Source of the DNA: Massilia aurea
GTDB lineage: Bacteria; Pseudomonadota; Gammaproteobacteria; Burkholderiales; Burkholderiaceae_D
NCBI RefSeq assembly: GCF_014200505.1
Contig: NZ_JACHBX010000001.1
Span: 1,984,001-2,048,000 of the forward strand
Length of the DNA: 64,000 bases
Direction of reading: 5' to 3'
A program made the translations under genes and the position numbers. Shown here in pieces: positions 54,393 through 63,311 of the stretch (its first letter is position 1; the number at the start of each line of letters is the position of its first letter). The notes under the pieces were generated by a model. It ran no database searches. It saw nothing but the letters and a program-made list of their open reading frames with translations, and was not told where the DNA came from.

Positions 54393-56090
54393 TCAGACCA
54401 CGAAGCGGGCGACAGTGTTGTTCAGGTGGGTGGCGTGCTCGTTCAGGCCCTCGGTCGAACGGGCGATGCTGTCGCACGAACCGGCCGACCGCTCGGTTTC
54501 CTGGGCGATGTAGAGGATCGCGGCCGAGACTTCCTTGGCCGTCAGCGACTGCTCGCTGGCGCTGTCGGATATCTCGGCGATCGCCAGCGAGGTCTTGCCG
54601 ACGCCGCTGGTGATGCGGTCGAACGCTTCGCTGGCCTGGCGCGAGATTTCGCTGCCCTGCGCCACGCGGCGCACCGATTCATTGATCAGCTTCGAGATTT
54701 CCTTGGTTGCCTGCGACGAACGCTCGGCCAGCTTGCGCACTTCGTCGGCCACGACCGAGAAGCCCAGGCCGTGCTCACCGGCGCGCGCCGCTTCGATGGC
54801 CGCATTGAAGGCCAGCATATTGGTCTGGCCGGCGATCTCGCCGATGACCTTGACGATCTCGCCGATGTCTTCGGACGACTGGTTGATCATCGCCATCGCT
54901 TCGATCGAGCGGGCAATCGCCTTGGCGCCGATTTCCGCTTCGTCGCGGGTCGACTGGGCCAGGCTGTTGGCTTCCTGCGTGCTGCGGGCAATCGTGTTGA
55001 TCGACGCGGTCAGGCCATCGACCGAGGCGTTCATCTGTTCGACCGTCGCGCCCAGCGCCTGGGCGCTGGCGGCCACCGTGTTGGAGCGCTCGGCGATCGT
55101 GCGCGACGAGACATTCAGTTTGCCGGCGGCAGAGACGGCGTCGCCGATCACGCCGCGCAGGTCGCCGATCATCTTCATCACGCCGCGCCCCAGTTCGTCA
55201 AGGGGCTCGGCGCCGCTGGTGTCGATCGTGCCGGTCAGGTCGCCGGCCGAGGCACGCGCGACCTGTTCGAGCAGCAGACCGACCTTGCGGCGCTCGTCTT
55301 CGGCGCGCTGGACGGCAGCTTCTTCGAGCATCACCTGGGCGGTGATGTCGGTGGCGAACTTGACGACTTTGACCGGCTTGCCGTTGGCGTCGAAGATCGG
55401 GTTGTAGGTCGCCTGGATCCACACGGTCTTGCCGTTATTGCCGTGGCGCTTGTAGCGGCCGGCGTCGAATTCGCCGCGGTTGAGCTTGCCCCAGAAGCGG
55501 CGATAGGCCGCGCTCGAGGCGTATTCGTCGTCGCAGAACACGCGGTGGTGCTCGCCGCGCACGTCTTCCAGCGCGTAGTCGAGCAGGTCGAGGAAGTTGG
55601 CATTGGCGTCGAGCAGCACGCCGCTCATGTCGAATTCGACCACGGCCTGCGCGCGGCCGATCGCCGACACGAGGCCGGTCGTCTCGGCGGCGCGCACTTT
55701 CTCGGCCGTGATGTCGGTGGCGAACTTGATGATCTTGGCGACGCGCCCCGAGCTGTCCTTGACCGGATTGTAGGACGCGTTGATCCAGAATTCGCGCCCG
55801 CCCTTGGCGATGCGCTTGTATTCGGCGCGGTCCGACTTGCCGGCGCCCAGGTCTTGCCAGAAACGGGCATACGCCGGCGAATCGATCAGCTCGCGCTCGC
55901 AGAACATCGAGTGATGACGCCCCGCCAGCTCGGCGTCCGTGTAACCCGTCACGCTCAGAAAGTTGTCGTTGGCGCGCAGGATGTTGCCATTCAAATCGAA
56001 TTCGACGATGGCCTGGGCGCCGTCGAGCGCCGAGTAGATCGCACGCAGGTCTTGCAGCGCGTCAGGCGATTCCAGATAGATCGTTTCCAT
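54393..56090 (-). CDS. soluble chemoreceptor with two PAS domains
   Basis: This 565-residue receptor has no membrane segment. Two PAS domains (about residues 15-130 and 137-252; each ends [10 protein letters not shown] or [10 protein letters not shown]) are followed by a short HAMP-like linker and the signalling domain. The tip reads [47 protein letters not shown], deviating from the usual LALN and GRGFAVV. It lacks a C-terminal CheR pentapeptide. BdlA of Pseudomonas has the same PAS-PAS-receptor layout but differs in length. It heads the operon with cheR, cheD and triple cheW. Confidence 0.9.
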   Translation of the reverse strand: METIYLESPDALQDLRAIYSALDGAQAIVEFDLNGNILRANDNFLSVTGYTDAELAGRHHSMFCERELIDSPAYARFWQDLGAGKSDRAEYKRIAKGGREFWINASYNPVKDSSGRVAKIIKFATDITAEKVRAAETTGLVSAIGRAQAVVEFDMSGVLLDANANFLDLLDYALEDVRGEHHRVFCDDEYASSAAYRRFWGKLNRGEFDAGRYKRHGNNGKTVWIQATYNPIFDANGKPVKVVKFATDITAQVMLEEAAVQRAEDERRKVGLLLEQVARASAGDLTGTIDTSGAEPLDELGRGVMKMIGDLRGVIGDAVSAAGKLNVSSRTIAERSNTVAASAQALGATVEQMNASVDGLTASINTIARSTQEANSLAQSTRDEAEIGAKAIARSIEAMAMINQSSEDIGEIVKVIGEIAGQTNMLAFNAAIEAARAGEHGLGFSVVADEVRKLAERSSQATKEISKLINESVRRVAQGSEISRQASEAFDRITSGVGKTSLAIAEISDSASEQSLTAKEVSAAILYIAQETERSAGSCDSIARSTEGLNEHATHLNNTVARFVV

Positions 56091-56409
56091 AAATTCAGTG
56101 AGATAGGTGAATAAGGGCGCTGCGGGCTACGACGCAACGGGTGCATGTCTGCATGATGCGTCATTTCACACAAACAGTAAATCCAGCAAAGTCAGAGTAT
56201 TGATTCTGCGTGATTTATCGTTGCCTTACAACAACAAGCCGCCCTGTTAGAGATGAGAATCCCCATCTTTTACACGATTAGACGTCGTGATGATGTGTTC
56301 CATATGTTCCCTCCGCGCAACCAAATCAGTCAAAACGAAATATTTTTCTTGAGAAATTCAGCAAAGACGATAAAATTCCTCACATCAACAATCCAGTGAA
56401 AACGAAACC
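56091..56409. other. AT-rich intergenic region with promoter for the DUF11 cluster
   Basis: These 319 bases separate the divergent receptor operon from the DUF11 cluster and are much AT-richer than the coding DNA. I see no gene. A plus-strand promoter with TTGAGA (56349-56354) and TAAAAT (56371-56376), 16 bases apart, lies before the first cluster gene. I found no sigma-28 flagellar-type promoter for the receptor operon. Confidence 0.5.
56349..56376 (+). promoter_or_regulatory. sigma-70 type promoter of the first DUF11 gene
   Basis: TTGAGA and TAAAAT at 16-base spacing would start transcription near 56383, about 27 bases before the ATG at 56410. Confidence 0.5.
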
Positions 56410-56961
56410 ATGACCACTTTTAACCAGCACCGTTTGACTGAAACAAATCCCCTGTCCATGCGCATCGTGATGATCCTGCTGTTCTGGATCACGGTGCTGG
56501 CCGGTACGAAGGTGTTTGCTGCCGATGCCCAGGCCGTCGATGTGCGCCTGCAAGCCTTCCAGGTCGTCACCCAGGACAAGGGCGGCGAAAAGCTGGTGCC
56601 TGCCATTGAGGCCAATCCTGGCGACACCATCGAATACCAGGTCACCTACCAGAACCACGGCAAGTCGATCGCAAAAGGAGTAGCAGCGACACTGCCGGTA
56701 CCGGACGGCGCGATGGTCTACCTCGACGGCAGCGCCGCCCCGAAAGCGGTCCAGGCCAGTCTCGATGGCAAGCAGTTCAGTCCCCTGCCCCTGACCCGCG
56801 AAGTGATGCGCAACGGTCGCCGCACCGTCGAGCCGGTTCCGCCCGAGCAATACCGTTTTTTGCGCTGGGACCTGGGCGATCTCGCACCCGGCAAGGCCGC
56901 GACCGTGACCTCGCGCATGCGTGTCGCCGTCCCGCCGTCGGCCAGGCTCGCACGCTCCTGA
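56410..56961 (+). CDS. exported DUF11-type protein
   Basis: The 183-residue protein has an N-terminal hydrophobic signal (MRIVMILLFWITVLAGTKVFA). The ATG before it at 56458 is an alternative start giving a more normal signal peptide. The mature part is a DUF11-type Ig-like fold: VPAIEANPGDTIEYQVTYQNHGKSIAKGVAATLPVPDGAMVYLDGSAAP and FLRWDLGDLAPGKAATVTSRMRVA. DUF11 domains are found in secreted or surface proteins. It opens the cluster that continues to the window end. Its partner is unknown. Confidence 0.7.
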   Translation: MTTFNQHRLTETNPLSMRIVMILLFWITVLAGTKVFAADAQAVDVRLQAFQVVTQDKGGEKLVPAIEANPGDTIEYQVTYQNHGKSIAKGVAATLPVPDGAMVYLDGSAAPKAVQASLDGKQFSPLPLTREVMRNGRRTVEPVPPEQYRFLRWDLGDLAPGKAATVTSRMRVAVPPSARLARS

Positions 56962-57089
56962 CCCTGTGATTTCCTGACGTTTCGGCGTCGCTCTGCAACA
57001 CTGTGCAAATAGTTGTCATTTTATTAACTTAACGACCGATCACCCTGTTCGATCCTGACTCACGCAAGTCCCATTAAAAGGAAGCAGCC

Positions 57090-58400
57090 ATGAAAACCCA
57101 TCTCAAGCTCGTCGCCGCAGCAGCGCTGCTGGCAACCGCCAACGGCGCCTACGCCGCCACGGCGGCCGGCACCCAGATCACCAACCAGGCCACCGCCACC
57201 TATAACGATTCCACCGGCACCAAGACGGTCCAGTCGAACACCGTGATCACGACCGTGCAGCAGGTCGCCAGCCTGACCATGCCGGCCGGTACCGCCAAGA
57301 GCGCCGGCGCCGGCACCTCGGTCACCTACGCCCACAGCGTGACCAACACCGGTAACGGCAGCGACACCTTCGCCCTGTCGCAAACCAATACCGGCACGCT
57401 GAACATGACCGGCGTCGTGTTCTATGCGGACGCCAACGGTGACGGCGTGGCCGACAACGCCATCCCGATCACCAGCACCGGCCCGCTGGCTGCCGGCGCC
57501 ACCTTCCGCTTCGTGGCTGTCGCCGCGCTGCCGGCCGGCGCCGCCAACGGCACTACCAACGTGCTGACCGTCCGCGCCACCAGCGGCTTCAACGGCGCGG
57601 TCACCGCCGCCAGCATCGACACCACCACCGTCTCGGCCGGCGCCGTGATCGACCTCACCGCCAACTCGGCCGGGGCCGGCGCACCGGGCGCAGGCCCCGG
57701 CGTCGAAGCGGCGGCCGTGGAAACCAAGACGACGACGGCCGGCACGATGACCTCGTTCGTCCTGTTCCTGAACAACACCGGCGGCAGCCCCGACACCTTC
57801 AATCTGCAGGCGAGCACCGACGGCACGTTCGGCACGCAAATCCTGCCAACGGGCTGGACCGTGGTCTTCAAGGACGCCAACGGCGCGGTCATCACCAATG
57901 CCACCGTCGCCGCCGGCGCCAATGTGCGCGTGACGGCCGAAGTGACGCCGCCAGCCGGCACCGCACCAGGCACGACCGACCTGTATTTCCGCGCCATCTC
58001 GGGCACCACCGGCGTGGCCGACCGCATCCACGAAGCCGTCACGGTTGCCGCTGCCGATTCGCTCGTCGAGCTGGTCAAGACCCAGGCCCTGGACGCCAAC
58101 TGCGATGGCACCGCCGATACCGCGTTCAGCAATGCACCGATCACGGCCGGCGCCGTGCCGGGCGCCTGCATCCGCTACCAGATCGTCGGTACCAACAAGG
58201 GCGTGACCGTCATCAACTCAATGGTCATGACCGACACGATCCCGGCCAACACGACCTACCACGCCGGTGCCCCGGCCAACACGCTGCTGGGTTCGATCCT
58301 GGCGCCAGCCGCGGGCCTGGTTGGCAGCGTCTCGGCGACTGTCGGCAATCTGGCCCCGGGCCAGTCGAACACGATGGCCTTCGGCGTGAAGATCGACTAA
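57090..58400 (+). CDS. secreted multi-domain protein with Ig-like repeats and calcium-loop motifs
   Basis: The 436-residue protein has a signal peptide (to GAYA) and then AGTQITNQATATYNDSTGT...SNTVITTV, a module shared with the next gene. Two related repeats of ~130 residues follow: TNTGNGSDTFALS...LPAGAANGTTNVLTVRATSG and NNTGGSPDTFNLQ...PPAGTAPGTTDLYFRAISG. A final DUF11-like domain (CIRYQIVGTNKGVTVINSMVMTDTIPANTTY) ends it. DANGDGVAD and DANCDGTAD resemble Ca2+-binding loops. AAGGA precedes the ATG. A strong hairpin follows the stop, suggesting it is made in more copies than the next protein. Confidence 0.75.
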   Translation: MKTHLKLVAAAALLATANGAYAATAAGTQITNQATATYNDSTGTKTVQSNTVITTVQQVASLTMPAGTAKSAGAGTSVTYAHSVTNTGNGSDTFALSQTNTGTLNMTGVVFYADANGDGVADNAIPITSTGPLAAGATFRFVAVAALPAGAANGTTNVLTVRATSGFNGAVTAASIDTTTVSAGAVIDLTANSAGAGAPGAGPGVEAAAVETKTTTAGTMTSFVLFLNNTGGSPDTFNLQASTDGTFGTQILPTGWTVVFKDANGAVITNATVAAGANVRVTAEVTPPAGTAPGTTDLYFRAISGTTGVADRIHEAVTVAAADSLVELVKTQALDANCDGTADTAFSNAPITAGAVPGACIRYQIVGTNKGVTVINSMVMTDTIPANTTYHAGAPANTLLGSILAPAAGLVGSVSATVGNLAPGQSNTMAFGVKID

Positions 58401-58420
58401 GTAGACCAACGTAAACCAAC

Positions 58421-58444
58421 GCAGCGCCGCTCCGGCGGCGCTGC
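58421..58444 (+). terminator. hairpin between the second and third DUF11 genes, likely partial terminator
   Basis: GCAGCGCCGC and GCGGCGCTGC form a perfect 10-bp stem with a TCCG loop, 20 bases after the stop codon. No T-run follows (CTTCGAATTC), so it may reduce rather than end transcription, or stabilise the upstream mRNA. Confidence 0.5.
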
Positions 58445-58473
58445 CTTCGAATTCCCAGACTCCCGCGCGCGCC

Positions 58474-61400
58474 ATGACGACCTTCCTCCGACACCTCGTA
58501 TTTCTCTGCATGAGCTTTGTCCTGTGGTTGTCCTGCGACGCGGGCGCCGCCATCAACAACCGTGCCAGCGCGACCTTCGTCGGCGCGGCCGGCACCAGCA
58601 TCACCATTGAATCGAATACCGTGCGCGCCGTGCGCCCCGATTCGATCACCTATTTCACCTCGGCCGCCTACAGCCGCGTGGCGCGCGCCACCGAACTCAA
58701 CGGCAACCTGTTCCTTCAGGTCGACGCTGCCGAGTGCAACACCGATAAAAGTGTTGCCGAGCAGGTCAGCGTGACGCTGATCTCCACACTGACCGGTGAC
58801 CGGCAAGCATTCACGGCGCGCGAGACGGGCGCCGACACGGGCGAATACCGCTTCAACGCCATCGCCGCGAGCTACCGCGACGACGACGACCACGAGGATG
58901 ACGCTGCCGACGGCATCATCGAAGTCATGAAGAACGACACCCTGCTGGCCAGCGTCGAAGGCTGCGGCAGCGGCATGATCCAGACCGCGATCCTGGTCGA
59001 CCCGATCGGCATCGTCTACGACAGCCGCAGCAACCTGCCACTGCCGGGCGCGACCGTGACCCTGATCGACATCAGCGGCGCCGGCAACGGCGGCGCGCCA
59101 GGTGCACCGGCCCGCGTGTTTGGCGTGGATGGCGTCACGCCGGCGCCAAGCACCGTCATCACCGATCGCGGCGGCATGTACCAGTTTCCACTGGTGGCAC
59201 CGAGCCTGTACCGCCTGCAGGTGACGCCGCCGTCGAACTACGGCTTCCCGTCAAAGCGCGCCATCGGCGAACTGCCGGCCGGCCGCACCACCAACCTGTA
59301 TGGCTCGTTCGGCGGCGAGTTCACGGTCAGCGAAACCTCCGGCGTGGTCACGATCGACGTGCCACTCGACCCGATCCCGGGCGTGCTGTACGTGGAAAAG
59401 AACGCGTCGCGCGCCATCGTCGAAGTCGGCGACGTGCTCGATTACACGGTGCGCGTGCACAACACCGCCGAACAGGCGCTGGTGGATGTCGTGGTCGAAG
59501 ACCGCCTGCCGGCCGGTTTCAGTTTCGTGCCGGGAACGCTGCGCATCGATGGCGCGCTCGTTACCGACCGGTTCGAAAACCGCGGCCCGACGCTGCGCAT
59601 TCCCCTCGATACGCTGGCCGCGAAATCGAACCGCGTGCTGCGCTACCGCGTGCGCATCGGCGGCGGCGCGCTGCAGGGGGACGGCATCAACCGCGCCCAG
59701 GCCACCAGCGGCGCCCCGCTGGCCCTCGTCTCGTCGGTGGCCGCGGCCAAGGTCAAGGTCGAAGCCGGCATCTTCAGCAGCAAGGGCTTCATCCTGGGCG
59801 ACGTGTTCGCCGACTGCAATGTCAATGGCCAGCGCGACCTGGGCGAGCCGGGCATTCCCGATGTTCGCATCTACCTGGAAGACGGCAGCTTCTCGCAGAC
59901 CGATGCCGATGGCCGCTACAGCTTCGCCGACGTCGCCCCGCGCACCCACGTGGCGAAAGTCGACCTGAGCACGATGCTGGCCGGTCGGCTGGCCGTGCTG
60001 TCGAACCGCAATGCGGGCGACGCCGGCAGCCGCTTCGTCGACCTCAAGGACGGCGAACTGGCGCGCGCCGATTTCGCGCTGAGCGGCTGCAATCCCGACG
60101 TGCTCGAGGCGATCAAGGCCCGGGCCGCCCGCCTGCGCGCCGTGCTGGCCTCGGCCGCCGTGCTGACCGCCCCAAGCCCGGCCGCAGCAAAAGCCGCGCC
60201 CGAGCTGGACCTGGCCACCGTGACCAACCGCCTGGGCTTCGTCGGCCTGGTCGACGGCGCGATCCTGCCGCACGCCCAGCCGACCATCCGCGTCAAGGGC
60301 GGCGCCGGTTCGAGCTTCACACTGCTGGTCGATGGCGTCGCCGTGGACGACAGCCATATCGGCAAGCAGGACACGGTCGCCGCCCAGGCGCTCGAGCTGC
60401 GCGACTATGTCGGCGTGACCCTGAAACCTGGCCACAACCTGATTGAAGTGCGCGAGACCGACAGCTTCGGCAACCCGCGCGGCAGCAGCGTCGTCGACGT
60501 CATCGTGCCGGGCGCCCTGGCGCGCCTGTCGGTCGCCCCGCTGGTCGAATCCGCGCCGGCTGACGGCCGCTCGCTGGTGATGGTCGCCGTGCGCCTCGAA
60601 GACGCCCATGGCGTGCTGATCGCCGAACGCACCCCGGTCACTTTGGCCGCCAGCGCCGGCCAGTGGGACCAGCCCGACCTCGATCCACGCGAGCCTGGCC
60701 ACCAGGTCTTCGTCGAAGGCGGCAGCGCCGAATTCGCGCTGCGCACGGCAGCGGACGCCGGCGAAGCCCGCCTGCAAGCCACCAGCGGCCTGCTGCGCGC
60801 GAAGAACACGCTGCGCTTCCTGCCGGCCCTGCGCCCGATGGTGGCAGCCGGCGTCGTCGAAGGCGCCTTCAGCCTGAACCGCAGCCGCGGCAATACTGCG
60901 ACCCCGCTGCGCGATTTCGACGGCTTCGAAGACCGCCTGCGCCACGTGGCCGGGGGCGAGACCGTCAATGCCGGCGCCCGCGCCGCGATGTTCGCCAAGG
61001 GCCAGATCGGCGCCGATACGCTGCTGACCATGTCGTACGACTCGGACAAGGACACCGAACCGAAGATGTTCCGCGACATCAACCCGTTTGCGTTCTACCC
61101 GACCTACGGCGACGACGCACGCCGCGGCTTCGAAGCGCAATCGGCCGGCCGCCTGTACGTCAAGGCCGAGCGCAACCGCTCGTACGTGATGTTCGGCGAC
61201 TTCGTGCCGCCGGGCGTCACCCCGGCGCGCAACCTGGGCGCCTACAACCGCAACCTGACGGGCCTGCGCCAGCACGCTGAACTCGATGGTCTGACAGTCG
61301 ACTCGTTCCTCAGCTACGACAGCACCCGTCAGATGGTCGAAGAATTCGCCGCCAACGGCACCTCGGGCCCGTTCCTCACCGGCGGCGGCCTGATGGTCAT

Positions 61401-63297
61401 CAACAGCGAGCGCATCGAAATCATCGTGCGTGACCGCGACCAGACCGGCGTGATCCTGTCGCGCCGCGCCCTGGTGCGCTACGTCGACTACGACATCGAT
61501 CCGCTCAGCGGCCGCATCCTGCTGCGCGCCCCGGTGCCGAGCCTGGACGAAAACCTGAACCCGGTCAGCCTGCGCCTGGCGTACGAAGTCGACCAGAATG
61601 GCGCGCGCTTCCTGGTCGGCGGTGTCGCTGCCCAGTACCAGATCGGCAGCCACGTCGACCTCGGCGCCAGCGCCGTTGAAGACCGCAACCCGGCCGCTCC
61701 GACCCGCCTGGTAAGCGTCAACGCCAGCGTCAAGCCGGACGAAAAAACCGTCGTCATCGTCGAAGCGGCGCAGATGGAAAAAGCCGGCCTGTCGGGTCGC
61801 GCCGCGCGCTTTGACGCGAACCGCACCGACGGCAAGCTCGAAAGCCACCTGTTCCTCGGCCGCGCCGACGCCAACTTCGACAATCCATCGGCCAATCTGC
61901 CGAAGGGCCGCACCGAAGGCGGCGCCAATGTGCGCTACCGCTTCACCGAGCGCACCAGCGTCGGCCTGGAAGGCCTGCACACGGCCGACCTGACCACCGA
62001 CGCCACCCGCAACGGCGTGCAGCTCTTCGCCGGTTACGCGTTCGAGAATGGTCTGCAAGCCGAAGTGGGCATGCGCCATTCACGTGAAGAAGGCGGCGCC
62101 GGCGTCATCGTGGCCAAGCCCGACCTGACCAGCGTGCGCGCCAAGCTGGGCATGCAGATCCCTGGCCTGCCGCAGGCCGGCGTGTTCGTCGAAGGCGAAC
62201 AGGATATCCACGACAATGGCCGCCGCATGGTGGCACTGGGCGGCGACTACCGCTTCGCCGGCGGCAGCCGCGTGTACGGCCGCCATGAACTGATCAGCAG
62301 CCTGGGTTCAACCTATGCGCTGAACCAGGGCCAGCAGCGCCATGCCACCGTATTCGGCGTCGACACCGACTACATGCACGACGGCCGTGTGTTCTCGGAA
62401 TACCGCGCCGGCGGCACCTCGCCAGCGGGCACCGTGACCGGCGAGCGCCAGGCCGAAGCAGCCCTTGGCCTGCGCAATCTGTGGACGCTGGGCGACGGCG
62501 TGCGCGCCAACACCAGCTTCGAGCGCGTCAAGGTGCTCTCGGGCGCCAACAACAACGAAGCGATCGCCCTGACCGGCGCCATCGAAGTGAGCCGCCATCC
62601 GACCTGGACCGGCAACGCCCGCCTCGAACTGCGCCACGGCGCCGACAGCGACGGCCTGCTCTCGACGCTCGGCCTGGCCTACAAGATCGACGACGGCTGG
62701 ACCTTCCTGGGCAAGAACACGCTGGCCGCCACCCGTTCGAATGCCAGCAAGACCATGCGCGTGACCGAACTGCTGCAAAGCGGCGTGGCTTACCGCGCGC
62801 TGCAGTCGATCGGCGTGAACGGCCTGGCCAAGTACGAGTACAAGCTCGAACGCGACGACGGCCTGGCTGACCTCAAGCGCGCCGTGCACGCCGTCTCGGT
62901 CGGCGCCAACTGGCAGCTGCGCACGGACACCACGGTCAGCGCCCGCTACGCCGCCAAGATGGCGATGGACCAGTCGAGCGGCCTGTCGAACCGCACGGTC
63001 AGCCACCTGGTGGCCGGCCGCGTGACCCACGAGATCAATGCCGACTGGGACATCGGCGCCACCGCGCAGATGCTGATGGACCGCGACACGCGCGGCCGCC
63101 AGTACGCCGCCGGCATCGAGGCGGGCTACCAGCTGCAACGCAATATGTGGGTCTCGGCCGGCTACAACCTGCTCGGCTTCAAGGAACGCGACCTGGCCGG
63201 CGCCGACGCCACCGCCAAGGGCGTGTACTTCCGGGTACGCATGAAGTTCGACGAGAACACGCTGCAAGGCCTGCTCACGGGCGACCTGCTCAAGTAA
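58474..63297 (+). CDS. very large exported protein with DUF11, SdrD_B and Ig-like domains and C-terminal outer-membrane barrel
   Basis: This is a protein of 1607 residues. A signal peptide leads into AGAAINNRASATF...SNTV (residues ~25-55), like the previous protein. Next are a CnaB-like segment (170-260; IVYDSRSNLPLPGATVTLID), a DUF11 domain (~310-430; VEVGDVLDYTVRVHNTAEQALVDVVVEDRLPAGFSFVPGTL), an SdrD_B domain (~440-510; DVFADCNVNGQRDLGEPGIPDVRIYLEDG), an Ala-rich linker and Ig-like/invasin-like segments (580-790). The last ~800 residues alternate short strands and turns ending GYNLLGFKERDLAGADATAKGVYFRVRMKFDE, an outer-membrane barrel pattern. No ribosome-binding site is obvious before ATG 58474. 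I do not recognise a named family. The barrel may anchor or export the cluster's other products. Confidence 0.75.
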   Translation: MTTFLRHLVFLCMSFVLWLSCDAGAAINNRASATFVGAAGTSITIESNTVRAVRPDSITYFTSAAYSRVARATELNGNLFLQVDAAECNTDKSVAEQVSVTLISTLTGDRQAFTARETGADTGEYRFNAIAASYRDDDDHEDDAADGIIEVMKNDTLLASVEGCGSGMIQTAILVDPIGIVYDSRSNLPLPGATVTLIDISGAGNGGAPGAPARVFGVDGVTPAPSTVITDRGGMYQFPLVAPSLYRLQVTPPSNYGFPSKRAIGELPAGRTTNLYGSFGGEFTVSETSGVVTIDVPLDPIPGVLYVEKNASRAIVEVGDVLDYTVRVHNTAEQALVDVVVEDRLPAGFSFVPGTLRIDGALVTDRFENRGPTLRIPLDTLAAKSNRVLRYRVRIGGGALQGDGINRAQATSGAPLALVSSVAAAKVKVEAGIFSSKGFILGDVFADCNVNGQRDLGEPGIPDVRIYLEDGSFSQTDADGRYSFADVAPRTHVAKVDLSTMLAGRLAVLSNRNAGDAGSRFVDLKDGELARADFALSGCNPDVLEAIKARAARLRAVLASAAVLTAPSPAAAKAAPELDLATVTNRLGFVGLVDGAILPHAQPTIRVKGGAGSSFTLLVDGVAVDDSHIGKQDTVAAQALELRDYVGVTLKPGHNLIEVRETDSFGNPRGSSVVDVIVPGALARLSVAPLVESAPADGRSLVMVAVRLEDAHGVLIAERTPVTLAASAGQWDQPDLDPREPGHQVFVEGGSAEFALRTAADAGEARLQATSGLLRAKNTLRFLPALRPMVAAGVVEGAFSLNRSRGNTATPLRDFDGFEDRLRHVAGGETVNAGARAAMFAKGQIGADTLLTMSYDSDKDTEPKMFRDINPFAFYPTYGDDARRGFEAQSAGRLYVKAERNRSYVMFGDFVPPGVTPARNLGAYNRNLTGLRQHAELDGLTVDSFLSYDSTRQMVEEFAANGTSGPFLTGGGLMVINSERIEIIVRDRDQTGVILSRRALVRYVDYDIDPLSGRILLRAPVPSLDENLNPVSLRLAYEVDQNGARFLVGGVAAQYQIGSHVDLGASAVEDRNPAAPTRLVSVNASVKPDEKTVVIVEAAQMEKAGLSGRAARFDANRTDGKLESHLFLGRADANFDNPSANLPKGRTEGGANVRYRFTERTSVGLEGLHTADLTTDATRNGVQLFAGYAFENGLQAEVGMRHSREEGGAGVIVAKPDLTSVRAKLGMQIPGLPQAGVFVEGEQDIHDNGRRMVALGGDYRFAGGSRVYGRHELISSLGSTYALNQGQQRHATVFGVDTDYMHDGRVFSEYRAGGTSPAGTVTGERQAEAALGLRNLWTLGDGVRANTSFERVKVLSGANNNEAIALTGAIEVSRHPTWTGNARLELRHGADSDGLLSTLGLAYKIDDGWTFLGKNTLAATRSNASKTMRVTELLQSGVAYRALQSIGVNGLAKYEYKLERDDGLADLKRAVHAVSVGANWQLRTDTTVSARYAAKMAMDQSSGLSNRTVSHLVAGRVTHEINADWDIGATAQMLMDRDTRGRQYAAGIEAGYQLQRNMWVSAGYNLLGFKERDLAGADATAKGVYFRVRMKFDENTLQGLLTGDLLK

Positions 63298-63311
63298 TCA
63301 AGGATACCGAC

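Noticed and set aside
56091-56409. Sigma-28 flagellar promoter for the chemotaxis operon
   Set aside because: AACGATAA on the minus strand resembles the -10 but no TAAA occurs at the required 15-base spacing.
59251-62079. 942-codon open frame on the minus strand
   Set aside because: It is antisense to the 1607-residue exported protein, shows no motif and crosses several clear domains of the real gene.
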